Source: Lunularia cruciata
Lineage: Eukaryota > Streptophyta > Marchantiopsida > Lunulariales > Lunulariaceae
Assembly (NCBI GenBank): GCA_948567375.1
Contig: OX419755.1
Coordinates: forward strand, 52,656,291-52,720,290
DNA length: 64,000 bases
Reading direction: 5' to 3'
In this document: positions 34,524 to 44,649 of the stretch, in pieces
Layout: each line of letters starts with the position of its first letter
Numbering within the stretch: the stretch's first letter is position 1
Notes under the pieces: model-generated
What the model saw: the letters and a program-made list of their open reading frames with translations, nothing else
Database searches by the model: none
Told to the model about the DNA's origin: nothing
Program-made: the position numbers and the translations under genes

Positions 34524-35600
34524 GCCCATCAAATCTAGCAATGAGATAGATCTTTCTACGTCTTGAGGTAGACTAGAGATTTGTGGTCTGTCTCTACCAC
34601 AAATGCCTTCTTGCCCAGATAGTGCTTCCAATGCTTGGTTGCCAAGACGATGGCCAACTCTTCTTGTTCTATGGTGTGGTAGTAGCGCTCTGCCAGTAAC
34701 AACTTTTGAGAGAAATATGCAATGGGATGCCATCTGTCATGCCACTCCTATTGTAGGACTGCTCTGATTGCTATGCTTGATGCATCTGTAGCCAACTTGA
34801 TTGGACGTTTTGTGTCATACCACTTCAAGATTGGTGCATGTAGCAAGGCGGCTTTCAATTCTTGAAAGACCAACTCTTGTGCGGTTCTCCATGTCCACTT
34901 CTTCCCCTTGCCAAGTAGTGTTGTTAAAGGCTGTGCAACCTTGGAGAAGTCCTTGACAAATCAACGATAGAATCCCGTCAAACCCAAGAAGCTCTTGAGT
35001 TGAATTTGATCTTCTAGGGCACTCCATTTTTGAATGACCTCTATTTTATCTGTCAATACTTGAATACCCTTTTCACTTAGTCTATGCCCCAAGTAGTCTA
35101 CTTCAGACTTGCCAAACTCACACTTTGAGATTTTGGCATACAATCGATTCTATCTTAGAATCTGGAGGACTTCTCATAGATGTTGTTTTTGTTCCATCAT
35201 CGTGCTACTATATACTAAGATGTCATCTAGGAAGCTGATGACAGACATATGAATGACATATTTTGTCTAAATATGGACAAAATATATCATTCATTAGACT
35301 CATGAAAGTGGCGGGTGCATTGGTGAGACCAAAAGGCATCATGAGATACTCAAAGTGGCCATACTTGGTTTGAAAGGCAGTCTTGTACACATCCTCCTCT
35401 GCAATTTAGATTTGATTGTAACCGCTCCGCAAATCTAGTTTGGTGAAGTGTCTTGCTCCATTGAGTTGATCAAATAGATCATCCATGTGAGGTAAGGGGT
35501 ATTTGTTCTTCACTGTTTGCTAATTGAGATCCCAATAGTCAATGCACATGCGCATTGTACCATCTTTCTTCTTCACAAACAAGACCGGAGCCCCATATGG
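34524..35600 (-). pseudogene. E2 RNase H and RT remnant
   Basis: RNase H is at about 34850-34524. The RT thumb piece 35143-34961 has KCEFGKSEVDYLGHRLSEKG. The catalytic FLDD (35233-35222) is intact and lies in a region otherwise broken by frameshifts. The fingers block [13 protein letters not shown] with [11 protein letters not shown] sits in the ORF 35879-35520. Confidence 0.86.
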
Positions 35601-36839
35601 TGATACGTTGGGTTGGATGAGCCCTTTCTGCAACATATCCTCAATTTGATTCTTGCACTCTTCCAACTCATGAGGTGATAGGCAATATGGGGCCTTAAAG
35701 GGAGGTGTCTTCCCCGGGAGTATCTCAATTTTATGATCTACTCTCCTTTTTGGTGGTAATCTTGAGGGTAGATCATCAAGAAAGACATCTTGAAACTCAT
35801 TTGCAATATCCTTCAATTTCTCAAGAATTTGTCTCCAAGTTGTGCACTCTAGACTTCTCTTATTAGACCCATGAAACACCTATCAGTCTTACAGATAGTT
35901 GTTGTCCCTATGACATAGAGAGGCAATTCTTGCCTATGTGACTTTTCTTTAACCCCAATGATCGACCATTGGTGGGTTCTCACTACTTTCTTCCTCCAAT
36001 CTACCAAAGGGTTGTAATGCTCTATCCATGGCATATCTAAGATTGCATCATAACAAGCTAATTGTATCACTTGCCACTCAATTGCCTCTTGATATTTTCC
36101 TATAGAGAGTGTTACCCGCCTGGGTAATGATTCAATCCTCTCTATTTGTCTGTGAGGCAAATCTACTTCTTCACTCTCATCTCTCTCTCTAGATCCAATC
36201 CCAATCTTATTGCAATAGAGCAAGACAAGAAATTCTTTGAGGCTCCCGGATCTATTAACACTCTCACTTGATTGCCTTATAGGACCCCATTCACTACAAT
36301 CAATTGTGAGGTTGCCTTTTGGTACCTTTTTGTGCTTGTCTTCTTCCTTCCCTTGCTTTTTTGCTTCCTTATTGAGCCAGTAAGGCCACAAGGTACATTT
36401 ATTGGCAATTTTTGTTTTCTGAAGTGATTTCCACCTCCTCCTCTTCAATGCGTCTCTCCATGTTGTTCAAAGATTGCATGTATGAAGGTCGAGGGCCTCT
36501 GGGAAGTTGAGCACAATAGTTGGTAGATATATGCCCAATACGACCACAATTGTAACAATGGCGTTGTTCTCCTCAAGTTCCTTCTCCTTGTGGAGCTCCA
36601 TCTCTCCGTTCTTCTACCCGTCCTCGTTCTCCTTGAACCGGTCATACTCCTCAGTCTCAAAATTGAAGGTTGCTCAGTTCCATCGGTACTGGCCCACCCA
36701 CGGGTGGCATTTCTACTCGATAATGTTGAGGTGGAACTACTCCTTCACCTCCACCTAATGCTCATGCTATTCTTTGCGCACAAGCAATGGCTTCAAATAT
36801 CTGAGGATTTTGTACCATGACTTCTTGGCAAATCTGCTC
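35601..36839 (-). pseudogene. E2 protease and gag zinc-knuckle remnant
   Basis: The frame 36448-35849 (199 codons) covers the protease-containing region, but the active-site Asp segment is lost by frameshift; downstream ILDMPWIEHYNP, the second protease block, is clear. The knuckle CYNCGRIGHISTNYC (36557-36513) shows the same five-residue last spacing as E1. The region ends at A2 (duplication gctc, 36836-36839). Confidence 0.83.
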
Positions 36840-37531
36840 TGTAACACCCATTTGTGCATGTGTGTGGTATTGTGATATTTAGCTTGGTATTACAAGTACT
36901 TAAGAGATATTATTTATATAGAGATAAAGGATGGTTCTATATTAGTCATGGTTAGCTAAAGTTAGTCATAGCTAAGATAGATGGGACCTTACTTTAGAGG
37001 AAGTAGAAAAGATGAGCACCACTATTTTGGATTTTAGTGTGTTGACTTGGTATTATTCCTAGGTGTTTGGCTTTGGGGAAAGAGTTGAGAACTCTTGGGC
37101 CCGCAAGCCTTTTTGTTTTGGATTCTTCTTTAGTCCAAGGATAGCCCATGTGAAGGAATCCTTTACTTAGTGGTTGGGTCAAGATAAGACCACATGCTTA
37201 GGGGAATATGCCCATGTGAATGGATATTCCTTTCTACTTTTTGACTTTACTTGACTTTTAGTCTAGTAACTTGAGTTACTATGGTAATTAGTAACTTTGG
37301 TACGTAACTATTTCACAAGTATATAAACAAGGAGTGAGGAGGTACTCATCATCCTTTCATTTGCAACTATCTCTCTCTCATTGAGTTCTCTAGTGAGCAA
37401 TGTCTTGAGTCTTGGAGTGTTAGCCTTGGAGGAGTATGATGGAGTTGGGGTTCCTTGCCTTCTTAGTCCATGGTGCGCTACCATAATAGCCATCAGAGGT
37501 TCATCCTGAGTGAGAGACAGGCCGGCTCACA
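36840..37531 (+). repeat. A2 5' LTR
   Basis: 692 bp; TATA box tatataaa at 37320-37327. It differs from the A2 3' LTR by a 13-bp segment and several linked substitutions near 37155-37285, where it matches the solo LTR at 33832-34523. Confidence 0.95.
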
Positions 37532-37535
37532 TTTT

Positions 37536-37552
37536 TGGTTCCGTTGCCGGGA
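37536..37552 (+). promoter_or_regulatory. A2 primer-binding site, resembling the Asp-tRNA type
   Basis: tggttccgttgccggga starts four bases after the LTR. It resembles, with a few differences, the tRNA-Asp-complementary PBS of Athila/Tat elements (tggcgccgttgccgggga). The exact primer tRNA is uncertain. Confidence 0.65.
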
Positions 37553-37572
37553 CCTCTCTAGAAGGCAAGATA

Positions 37573-37743
37573 ATGTTCCGCGTCCAATTCTACATTAGGC
37601 AGAAGGAGGCTATGAGAGCTCACTTGGAGAGAACATTAGGAGAGGAGAGGGCTGAACTTATGTTAGAGAACCAAGATCCATTTGTATACCCTGTAGTTCA
37701 TTATGATGTCTTTGAGGTGATTTTGTACATCTTGTACACATGA
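37573..37743 (+). CDS. A2 upstream small ORF a (56 residues)
   Basis: The start is the first ATG after the PBS in this frame that is not inside the LTR (MFRVQFYIRQ). It is acidic/basic in the middle, with a hydrophobic C-terminus ending YILYT. Residues 14-55 align without gaps to residues 13-54 of ORF c (38868-39032), with 19 of 42 identities, including the shared PFVxP and YILY. It is identical in A3 (49627-49797). Function unknown; it could be a peptide or part of a spliced product. Confidence 0.5.
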   Translation: MFRVQFYIRQKEAMRAHLERTLGEERAELMLENQDPFVYPVVHYDVFEVILYILYT

Positions 37744-38367
37744 GAGGAATTGGAGAGATTGTGTGAGGTGGATTGCAGATTTTGGGGATTAAGGTGATTT
37801 TGGGCAAAATCTCAAGTTTGAGATCTGGACTTGAGATTTCTACACATGATAGCTTAGGTTATCTTTCAGTTAGCACACTTGAAATTATTGAGAGAGCTTC
37901 TATGCGCACTGGGCTAGAATTTTTGAAAGTTGATAGGGTAAAGTGCTCCCGCAACTGCATGCTCTCTGGAAAATTGTACAGAGTCTGCCATTTCTTCAAT
38001 TTTTAGTGAATTGTCCTGAAAATTTCCAAGAAAATTCAGTGCATTGTATCCTACCTGGTGCCACAAAAATTAGAGAGAGATCATTTTTGCGCAGTGCGTT
38101 ATGAGTTTTTGAAGTGAGGGGGGTGGTTTTCAGACCAAATCTGAAATATGGGTGCTGAATAGAAAGGTGTCTAGGCCAAATGGCTCGATGAAAAGATCTA
38201 AAATTTTGCAGGGAGGGACGCCCTAGAGTTGTAATCAAGTGTGGAAAATTTCAGAGGACTGTGACATATTCGTTGGGAGATTTGAGTGACATTGTGAGGA
38301 AGGGTCAATTCTGCAGAGTGGAGATCTCATGCATGAGAAGTTTGAGATCAACAAAAAGCATGTTTGA
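37744..38367 (+). other. A2 leader between ORF a and ORF b
   Basis: 624 bp, nearly identical in A3. One 77-codon ORF (37773-38006) is open in both copies, but the two copies are too similar for that to show selection. It may be untranslated leader or an intron. Confidence 0.5.
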
Positions 38368-38865
38368 GTGTTTAGATTCATCTTTGGGAACATGGAGGGT
38401 CATCAAGAGTGGAAATTGAGATTATGCAAGGTTCCCCAAGGGTTTGAGGTGATTGTAGGGGTGGATTTGAGGAAAAGAGAGTTTACAATAGAATTTGAAG
38501 AGAGTGTTGAGAGGATCCAAAAACCTACACCACTTGGAGGAAAGAGTGAGTCTAAGTGCTTTCTATGTGGAGAGAAGGGACATAAGGCAAGTTCATGTCC
38601 ATTAACCTTTGAGAGCAAGAGATTGAGGGAAAGGAGAGGCTTACTTGACTTGGGTTTGCATGTTGGACCTTCTTCACCAAGATTGGGAGGGAGAAGATCT
38701 AAGACCAAGGAGTTGTGTGAGGTTTGTGGAGTTGAAGGACTTCCAAAAGGACATGAGTGTAGTGGAGTAAAAGCACTTTTGGAAACTTTGGTGAAGGATC
38801 TTGGAGAGAGTCTTAGTACAGCTACAGAAATACTACCACCTTCATCAGCTAGTTCTCAAGATTAG
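38368..38865 (+). CDS. A2 ORF b: zinc-knuckle protein upstream of gag
   Basis: 165 residues; an internal Met at residue 9 is an alternative start. A CCHC knuckle C64-x2-C67-x4-H72-x4-C77 is followed by an Arg/Lys-rich segment (82-114) and a second Cys/His cluster C117-x2-C120-x8-H129-x1-C131. The C-terminus is Ser/Thr/Pro rich. CCHC knuckles bind nucleic acid, so an RNA-binding role in packaging or regulation is plausible. It is separate from gag, which has its own knuckle. The sequence is the same in A3 (50422-50919). ORF c starts two bases after its stop. Confidence 0.7.
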   Translation: MFRFIFGNMEGHQEWKLRLCKVPQGFEVIVGVDLRKREFTIEFEESVERIQKPTPLGGKSESKCFLCGEKGHKASSCPLTFESKRLRERRGLLDLGLHVGPSSPRLGGRRSKTKELCEVCGVEGLPKGHECSGVKALLETLVKDLGESLSTATEILPPSSASSQD

Positions 38866-38867
38866 TG

Positions 38868-39032
38868 ATGGAGATAATCTTTCAACTTATGGATAAACTA
38901 TCCATGAGAGTTAGATTAATATGCACTCTAGGATTTGATGTTGCTATAGAAATCTTGGAGCAACCTGAACCTTTTGTGTTCCCTAGAGTGGATTATTCTC
39001 AGATGGTGTTAGTCATGTATATACTCTATTAG
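38868..39032 (+). CDS. A2 upstream small ORF c (54 residues), paralogue of ORF a
   Basis: The ATG lies two bases after the stop of ORF b, in another frame; the product begins MEIIFQLMDKL and ends MYILY. It is homologous to ORF a over 42 residues. It is identical in A3 (50922-51086). A purine-rich spacer of 63 bp separates it from gag-pol. Confidence 0.5.
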   Translation: MEIIFQLMDKLSMRVRLICTLGFDVAIEILEQPEPFVFPRVDYSQMVLVMYILY

Positions 39033-39095
39033 TAATAGAGTGAGAGAAAAGAGAAAAAAAAAATTAAGAGAAAAGAAAGATAGTGAGGGGTTAAG

Positions 39096-42000
39096 ATGGG
39101 GAAACTTCCGGTTTTCTTTGGCAAGGATGGAGAAGATGTGGAGGCCTTTGTGAGAGACTTCAAGAGAGCTTGCATAGGAAACAATGAGAGGAGGAAGAAT
39201 GAGTGGGCCTCATTATTACCAGATTTCTTTGAGGATGCAGCACTTACATGGTATGAGTCAGAATACCAAAAGAGAGAGAGGAGAGAGGGGGAAGAGGAGT
39301 CTTGGGAGACTTTGACTTCAGCACTCATTGAGAACTTTCTTCCTGATGAGAGTTATGAGAGATTGATGAGTGAGGTTACATTTCTCAAGCAAGGAGATGG
39401 AGAGAAAGTGAGGGTCTATGTGGAAAGAGTGGAAAAGTTGGAGTCCAGATTTCGCATAGTGTTGAGGAAGGGTGGGGATGATGTGGAGACTACAATGATT
39501 GGCATAGGGGCCATGCTCACCAAGAATTTTGTGGGAGGATTGAGACCACAAATTAGAAGCAAGGTGAGATATGAGAAACCTTCTTCCAAGGTTGAAGCTA
39601 TCAAGATCACAATTCGTATGGAGGAGAGTTTGGAAGGGGATGAGAGTGATTTGGTGGTGAAGGAGGTTGTGCATCCTCCTCAAGGCTACAAGTATGGTGG
39701 AACTTCTGATACTTTGGTGACAAGGGTTGCACCACAAGTAGTAGTTGCTCCAATTCTTGCACCTCCACCAAAAGATCCACTCCAAACCATCACAGAACAA
39801 CTTGCGGATCTCAAGATCAATGTGGTGCAACTATGGGAGAAGAGAGAGGTGGATCAGAATGTAGGGAGAGGACCTAGGAGTTATGGAAACTATCCATATA
39901 GAGGAGGCCAACCAGCCAACAATTTCAATGATAGAAATTGTTTTGGTTGTGGAGGAAGAGGCCATATCCAAAGGAATTGCCCAAATTCCACTTACCATGG
40001 AGGAAGGGGTTATGAGGGAGCCAATAGAGGGAAAGAGGGAGGTAGTGAAACCCAAGTGGCTCCTAATCCCAACAAAGGTAAGGGGATAGCATCCATAGAT
40101 GTGGTTGAGAGCAAGTATGAGAAGGGAGAGTGCTCAAACTCCAAGGGTCTTAATTTGGAGCTTTTGGCACAAGAGAAGAAGAGAGCTCGTTTTGCAGAGG
40201 ATGTTCACTCTTCTCAAGGATTTACTTCAAGCAAGGATACTCCTATGTCTACTAGGAGCACTCGCACCTCAACACCATCAACAACAAAGACTCCAAGGAA
40301 GAAGTTGGGGATGGAGGACTTCTTGATCTCAAAGCAACAATGGAACTACAATGTGTTGGAGGATGTTGGTAGTCACAAGGCTAACATCACAGTGGGCCAA
40401 TTAATTGCTTTGAACCCTACCTTGAGAAAGGAGCTTAGAGGTGGTTTGAGTTCTACAAGGAGCAAAAAGAAGAAGAAGGCAAAAGTTCCAGTATCAATGG
40501 GGGTGGTGGATGCCAAGCCAGCACCATGGGAGGCTTGTGAATATGCCTCCAAGATTGATGTGAGAGTGAATGGTCACAACATCAAGGATGCATTGGTTGA
40601 TGGAGGATCAGCAGTGAATGCCATGTCAAAAAGGTTGATGAAGAAGTTGGGTATGATACCCTCAAGACCTTCAACATTTGTGGTGAGCATGGCAAACAAG
40701 CAACAAGTTCGACCAGTAGGGGTGATGGATAAGGTGGTAGTTTCAGTTATGGGAGTTCAAAATCTCATGACTTTCCAAGTCTTGAAGGATTCAAGCTATG
40801 ACTTACTTCTTGGGAGGCCATGGTTGAGAGCAGCACGCACAACTGATCGATGGCACAAAGGGTACTTGAGGATTGGGCCATCAAACCATAGAGTCACTGT
40901 TCCTGTGACTAACACCACCAACACTTCACATTCAGATACCCCATCTTCTAATTATTGGGAATCAGATTCTGAAGAAGGAGCTTCAGGTGTGGACACAAGC
41001 ATGGAAGAGGAGACTTCCACGGAGGAAGATGAATCTGAATCTGATTCAGATGTGTATCCCTTGTGTGCTATGGATTTTGCACCTAAGCCAGAGGTTTTGA
41101 AGGACCCAGATAAATCACCATTGACACTTGAGGAGGTAGAGAGAAGGTTATCTACCCTCAAGTATGGCCCAAATGTTACCAAGGAGGAGAAGGTGAGATT
41201 TGAGGAGATTTTCCGCAAGTTCATCCATGTGTTTGCTTTTAGTTACAAGGATTTGAAGGAAGTCACCTTGGAGGAGCACAAGATAGAGGTGGAGTCACAT
41301 GCAAGACCAATCCGCCAAAAGCAACGTCGCATTAGCCCACCAATATCTTTGGTTGTGAAGGAGGAGATTGATAAGCTCAAGGAGGCTGGATTTATCTTTG
41401 AGGTGGAGAATTCAGAATGGGTGTCTCCAATTGTCATTGTGAAGAAAAAGAATGGCAAGCTTCGGGTATGTGTGGATTACAAGAAGCTCAATGCTGTTAC
41501 CAAGAAGGACTACTACCCATTGCCATTCATTGATGAGATCTTGGAGGAGGTTGCAGGTCATGAGAGGTACAGTTTTGGAGATGGTTATAGTGGATATAAC
41601 CAAATCAAGATTGCACCAGAGCATCAACAACTCACCACATTCACCACACCTTGGGGAACTTACGCTTTCAAGGTCATGCCTTTTGGGCTTTGCAATGCTC
41701 CAGCCACATTCCAACGGTTCATGAACAAGGTATTTGAACCTTTCATTGGGAAATTTGTGAGAGATTTCATTGATGACTTTTGTGTCTATGGGAGCAAGGA
41801 GGAGCACTTTGAGCACCTAATCAAAGTCTTGCAACGCTTGGATGAGGCAAATGCATCACTCAACCCAGAGAAGTGCATTTTTGGATGTGAAGAAGGTCTA
41901 CTTTTGGGGCACATCATCTCCAAGGATGGAATAGCAGTTGATCCTGAGAAGGTGAGGAAAATCTCAGACCTTCCATTCCCTTCAAGCTTGACAAAGTTAC

Positions 42001-43922
42001 GCCAATTCTTGGGAATGGTTGGGTACTATAGGAGGTTCATCTTCTCATTTTCCAACAAGGCTTATGCATTGACCATCTACATGAAGAAGGGTGTAGATTA
42101 CATGGTGATTTTGGAAGACAAGGAGGCTCTCAAAGCTTTTGAGGAGCTCAAGCAATCCCTTGTTGTAGCTCCAATTCTTGCTAAACCTGATTGGAGTAAG
42201 CCTTTCATCCTCTACACTGATGCTTCTAATGTAGCTATAGGATGCACTCTTAGTCAATTAGACCAAGATGGGCATGATCATCCAATAGCTTATGCTAGTA
42301 GGCAGATGGTTTCAGCAGAGAAGAACTACTCTGTCACAGAGAGAGAAGGGTTGGCAGTGATCTTTGGTCTCAAGAAGTTTAGACACTACTTGATTGGAGG
42401 GAAAGCCACAATTGTCACGGATCACAAGGCTTTGAAGTACATCTTTAACAAGCCTAATGTTGAAGGGAGACTAGCAAGGTGGATGATTCTCTTGTCTGAG
42501 TATGACTACACAATTGAGGATAGGCCTGGAAAGAAACATGCAAATGCTGATTTGTTATCTAGAGCCTATGATCATGATGGAGATGAGCCAGTAGATGATT
42601 CCTTCCCGGATGAGGAGCTCATGACAATCTCAGTCACTCAAGAGGTTCCAATGGAGTACAAGGAGATTGTGGATTTTGTGACAAGAGGTAACTATCCCGA
42701 AGGGATGCATGCTAGGGAGAGGAAGGCCCTTGCAGCAAGATCTAGACCTTACACAATGGTGGATGATATTCTTTTTCACCAAGGAGCAGATGGTCTACTT
42801 CGAAGAGCAGTGGGTAAGGAAGAGTCTATCCTACTCATAAAGGAGTTTCATGAAGGTTTAGTATGTGGAGGACACTTTGCAGGAAAGGTGACTGCTTTCA
42901 AGATTCTAGATGCAGGTTACCATTGGAGAGGGATTTTCAAGGATTGCCTTGATTATTGCAAAACTTGTCATGTTTGTCAAGCTTTTGCTAGAAAGTCTAC
43001 ATCCACTCCACCACTTAGATCAATTCCATTGCTAGGACCTTTTGAGAAGTGGGGAATTGATTTTGTAGGACCTCTCAATAGAACCCCAAGGAACAATCGG
43101 TACATTGTGGTAGTTACTGATTACCTTACCAAGTGGGTTGAGGCTAGACCATTGAGGGACAAGAATGAAGATGAAGTGGGTAGATTTCTTTATGAACGCA
43201 TTATCACTAGGTTTGGATGCCCTTTGGAGTTGGTTTCTGATAGAGGAGGAGAGTTTACAGGAAGCATTACTACAGCCATGCTACGACATTTCTCTATCAC
43301 ACATAGAGTAACTACATCCTATAAGCCAAATTCCAATGGCTTGGCAGAGAGAACCAATCAGACCTTGTGCATGATGTTGGCCAAAGATGCAAAAATGGAG
43401 GGGGCTAAACATCATTGGGACAAGAGGATTCATGCAGTTTTGTGGGAGTATAGGACAACCATGAAGACTTCCACTGGATATTCTCCATTCCAATTGGTGT
43501 ATGGTATTGAGTCTACCTTACCTATTCACTTTGATCTTCCTACCTTCCAAAGCATTCATAGGAGATTGAAGAAAGCACAAGGAAGTGATGCAGGGAAGTC
43601 AAGGAAGGATCAACTCATGGAGTTGGAAGAGGCAAGAGCAGTTGCTATGGTTCGAGTGGAGCAAGCCCAAAGGAAACAAAAGGAGAGCTATGACAAGAGG
43701 CAAGGCAAGAAGAAGGTGGAGCCTTTCAAAGAAGGTGATTGGGTAATGTTGTTTGATTCCATTCGATTCAAGAGAGTGCAAAAGAAGTTTTTGCCTAAGT
43801 ACTTTGGACCTTTCATAGTAGAGAAGGTGTGGGGCAATTACACCTATGATCTCAAGGAGTTGGGAGGAAGACACTTTGATAGGATTAACCATGATAAGTT
43901 GAAGATGTACCATAGAAGGTAG
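39096..43922 (+). CDS. A2 gag-pol polyprotein, intact
   Basis: 1608 residues in one frame. Gag core is about 1-230; CCHC knuckle C282-x2-C285-x4-H290-x4-C295; protease D502-G-G-S with LLLGRPW downstream; RT about 740-930 with VCVDYKKLN, GDGYSGYNQI and the catalytic F891-I-D893-D894; RNase H with YTDAS (Asp1042); integrase HHCC H1252, H1260, C1291, C1294 and DD35E D1322, D1382, E1418; a GPF-type C-terminal domain and no chromodomain. All catalytic residues I can place are present. Gag and pol share one frame, so processing must rely on the protease. The start follows an A-rich leader and is conserved in A3. Confidence 0.97.
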   Translation: MGKLPVFFGKDGEDVEAFVRDFKRACIGNNERRKNEWASLLPDFFEDAALTWYESEYQKRERREGEEESWETLTSALIENFLPDESYERLMSEVTFLKQGDGEKVRVYVERVEKLESRFRIVLRKGGDDVETTMIGIGAMLTKNFVGGLRPQIRSKVRYEKPSSKVEAIKITIRMEESLEGDESDLVVKEVVHPPQGYKYGGTSDTLVTRVAPQVVVAPILAPPPKDPLQTITEQLADLKINVVQLWEKREVDQNVGRGPRSYGNYPYRGGQPANNFNDRNCFGCGGRGHIQRNCPNSTYHGGRGYEGANRGKEGGSETQVAPNPNKGKGIASIDVVESKYEKGECSNSKGLNLELLAQEKKRARFAEDVHSSQGFTSSKDTPMSTRSTRTSTPSTTKTPRKKLGMEDFLISKQQWNYNVLEDVGSHKANITVGQLIALNPTLRKELRGGLSSTRSKKKKKAKVPVSMGVVDAKPAPWEACEYASKIDVRVNGHNIKDALVDGGSAVNAMSKRLMKKLGMIPSRPSTFVVSMANKQQVRPVGVMDKVVVSVMGVQNLMTFQVLKDSSYDLLLGRPWLRAARTTDRWHKGYLRIGPSNHRVTVPVTNTTNTSHSDTPSSNYWESDSEEGASGVDTSMEEETSTEEDESESDSDVYPLCAMDFAPKPEVLKDPDKSPLTLEEVERRLSTLKYGPNVTKEEKVRFEEIFRKFIHVFAFSYKDLKEVTLEEHKIEVESHARPIRQKQRRISPPISLVVKEEIDKLKEAGFIFEVENSEWVSPIVIVKKKNGKLRVCVDYKKLNAVTKKDYYPLPFIDEILEEVAGHERYSFGDGYSGYNQIKIAPEHQQLTTFTTPWGTYAFKVMPFGLCNAPATFQRFMNKVFEPFIGKFVRDFIDDFCVYGSKEEHFEHLIKVLQRLDEANASLNPEKCIFGCEEGLLLGHIISKDGIAVDPEKVRKISDLPFPSSLTKLRQFLGMVGYYRRFIFSFSNKAYALTIYMKKGVDYMVILEDKEALKAFEELKQSLVVAPILAKPDWSKPFILYTDASNVAIGCTLSQLDQDGHDHPIAYASRQMVSAEKNYSVTEREGLAVIFGLKKFRHYLIGGKATIVTDHKALKYIFNKPNVEGRLARWMILLSEYDYTIEDRPGKKHANADLLSRAYDHDGDEPVDDSFPDEELMTISVTQEVPMEYKEIVDFVTRGNYPEGMHARERKALAARSRPYTMVDDILFHQGADGLLRRAVGKEESILLIKEFHEGLVCGGHFAGKVTAFKILDAGYHWRGIFKDCLDYCKTCHVCQAFARKSTSTPPLRSIPLLGPFEKWGIDFVGPLNRTPRNNRYIVVVTDYLTKWVEARPLRDKNEDEVGRFLYERIITRFGCPLELVSDRGGEFTGSITTAMLRHFSITHRVTTSYKPNSNGLAERTNQTLCMMLAKDAKMEGAKHHWDKRIHAVLWEYRTTMKTSTGYSPFQLVYGIESTLPIHFDLPTFQSIHRRLKKAQGSDAGKSRKDQLMELEEARAVAMVRVEQAQRKQKESYDKRQGKKKVEPFKEGDWVMLFDSIRFKRVQKKFLPKYFGPFIVEKVWGNYTYDLKELGGRHFDRINHDKLKMYHRR

Positions 43923-43956
43923 AGAGACCTTCACTTTGAGGACAAAGTGAAAACTT

Positions 43957-43970
43957 AGTCCGGGGGTAAA
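43957..43970 (+). promoter_or_regulatory. A2 polypurine tract
   Basis: agtccgggggtaaa lies directly before the 3' LTR; the same in A3 and, with one change, in A1. Confidence 0.75.
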
Positions 43971-44649
43971 TGTAACACCCATTTGTGCATGTGTGTGGTA
44001 TTGTGATATTTAGCTTGGTATTACAAGTACTTAAGAGATATTATTTATATAGAGATAAAGGATGGTTCTATATTAGTCATGGTTAGCTAAAGTTAGTCAT
44101 AGCTAAGATAGATGGGACCTTACTTTAGAGGAAGTAGAAAAGATGAGCACCACTATTTTGGATTTTAGTGTGTTGACTTGGTATTATTCCTAGGTGTTTG
44201 GCTTTGGGGAAAGAGTTGAGAACTCTTGGGCCCGCAAGCCTTTTTGTTTTGGATTCTTCTTTAGTCCAAGGATAGCCCATGTGAAGGAATCCTTGCTTTA
44301 GTGGTTGGGTCAAGATAAGGGGAATATGCCCATGTGAATGGATATTCCTTTCTACTTTTTGACTTTACTTGACTTTTAGTCTAGTAACTTGAGTTACTAC
44401 GGTAATTAGTAACTTTGGTACGTAACTATTTCACAAGTATATAAACAAGGAGTGAGGAGGTACTCATCATCCTTTCATTTGCAACTATCTCTCTCTCATT
44501 GAGTTCTCTAGTGAGCAATGTCTTGAGTCTTGGAGTGTTAGCCTTGGAGGAGTATGATGGAGTTGGGGTTCCTTGCCTTCTTAGTCCATGGTGCGCTATC
44601 ATAATAGCCATCAGAGGTTCATCCTGAGTGAGAGACAGGCCGGCTCACA
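43971..44649 (+). repeat. A2 3' LTR
   Basis: 679 bp; lacks 13 bp present in the A2 5' LTR and so resembles the A3 LTRs. Followed by gctc. Confidence 0.95.

Larger units (their letters stand above)
36840..44649 (+). mobile_element. A2: full-length, apparently intact family A element
   Basis: 7810 bp, TGTAACACCC to GGCTCACA, flanked by gctc (36836-36839, 44650-44653) and inserted in E2 gag; removing it rejoins gag as in E1 (30285-30320). Order: 5' LTR, Asp-like PBS, three small ORFs, 1608-codon gag-pol, PPT, 3' LTR. RT (GDGYSGYNQI, MPFGLCNAPATFQRF) and integrase resemble the Tat/Athila branch of plant gypsy elements, some of which (Ogre) also have an extra ORF before gag. Confidence 0.96.

Noticed and set aside
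38403-38708. Minus-strand ORF of 101 codons opposite ORF b, present in A2 and A3
   Set aside because: It is an antisense shadow of the zinc-knuckle ORF; the sense strand has the motifs and the element orientation.
39318-39830. Minus-strand ORF of 170 codons opposite gag
   Set aside because: Shadow frame of the intact gag-pol ORF, with low-complexity His/Leu/Ser content.
44125-44313. Conserved minus-strand ORF of about 62 codons in every A LTR (MTQPL...)
   Set aside because: It recurs because the LTR is conserved; it is antisense to the LTR transcript, varies at its start, and has no known domain.
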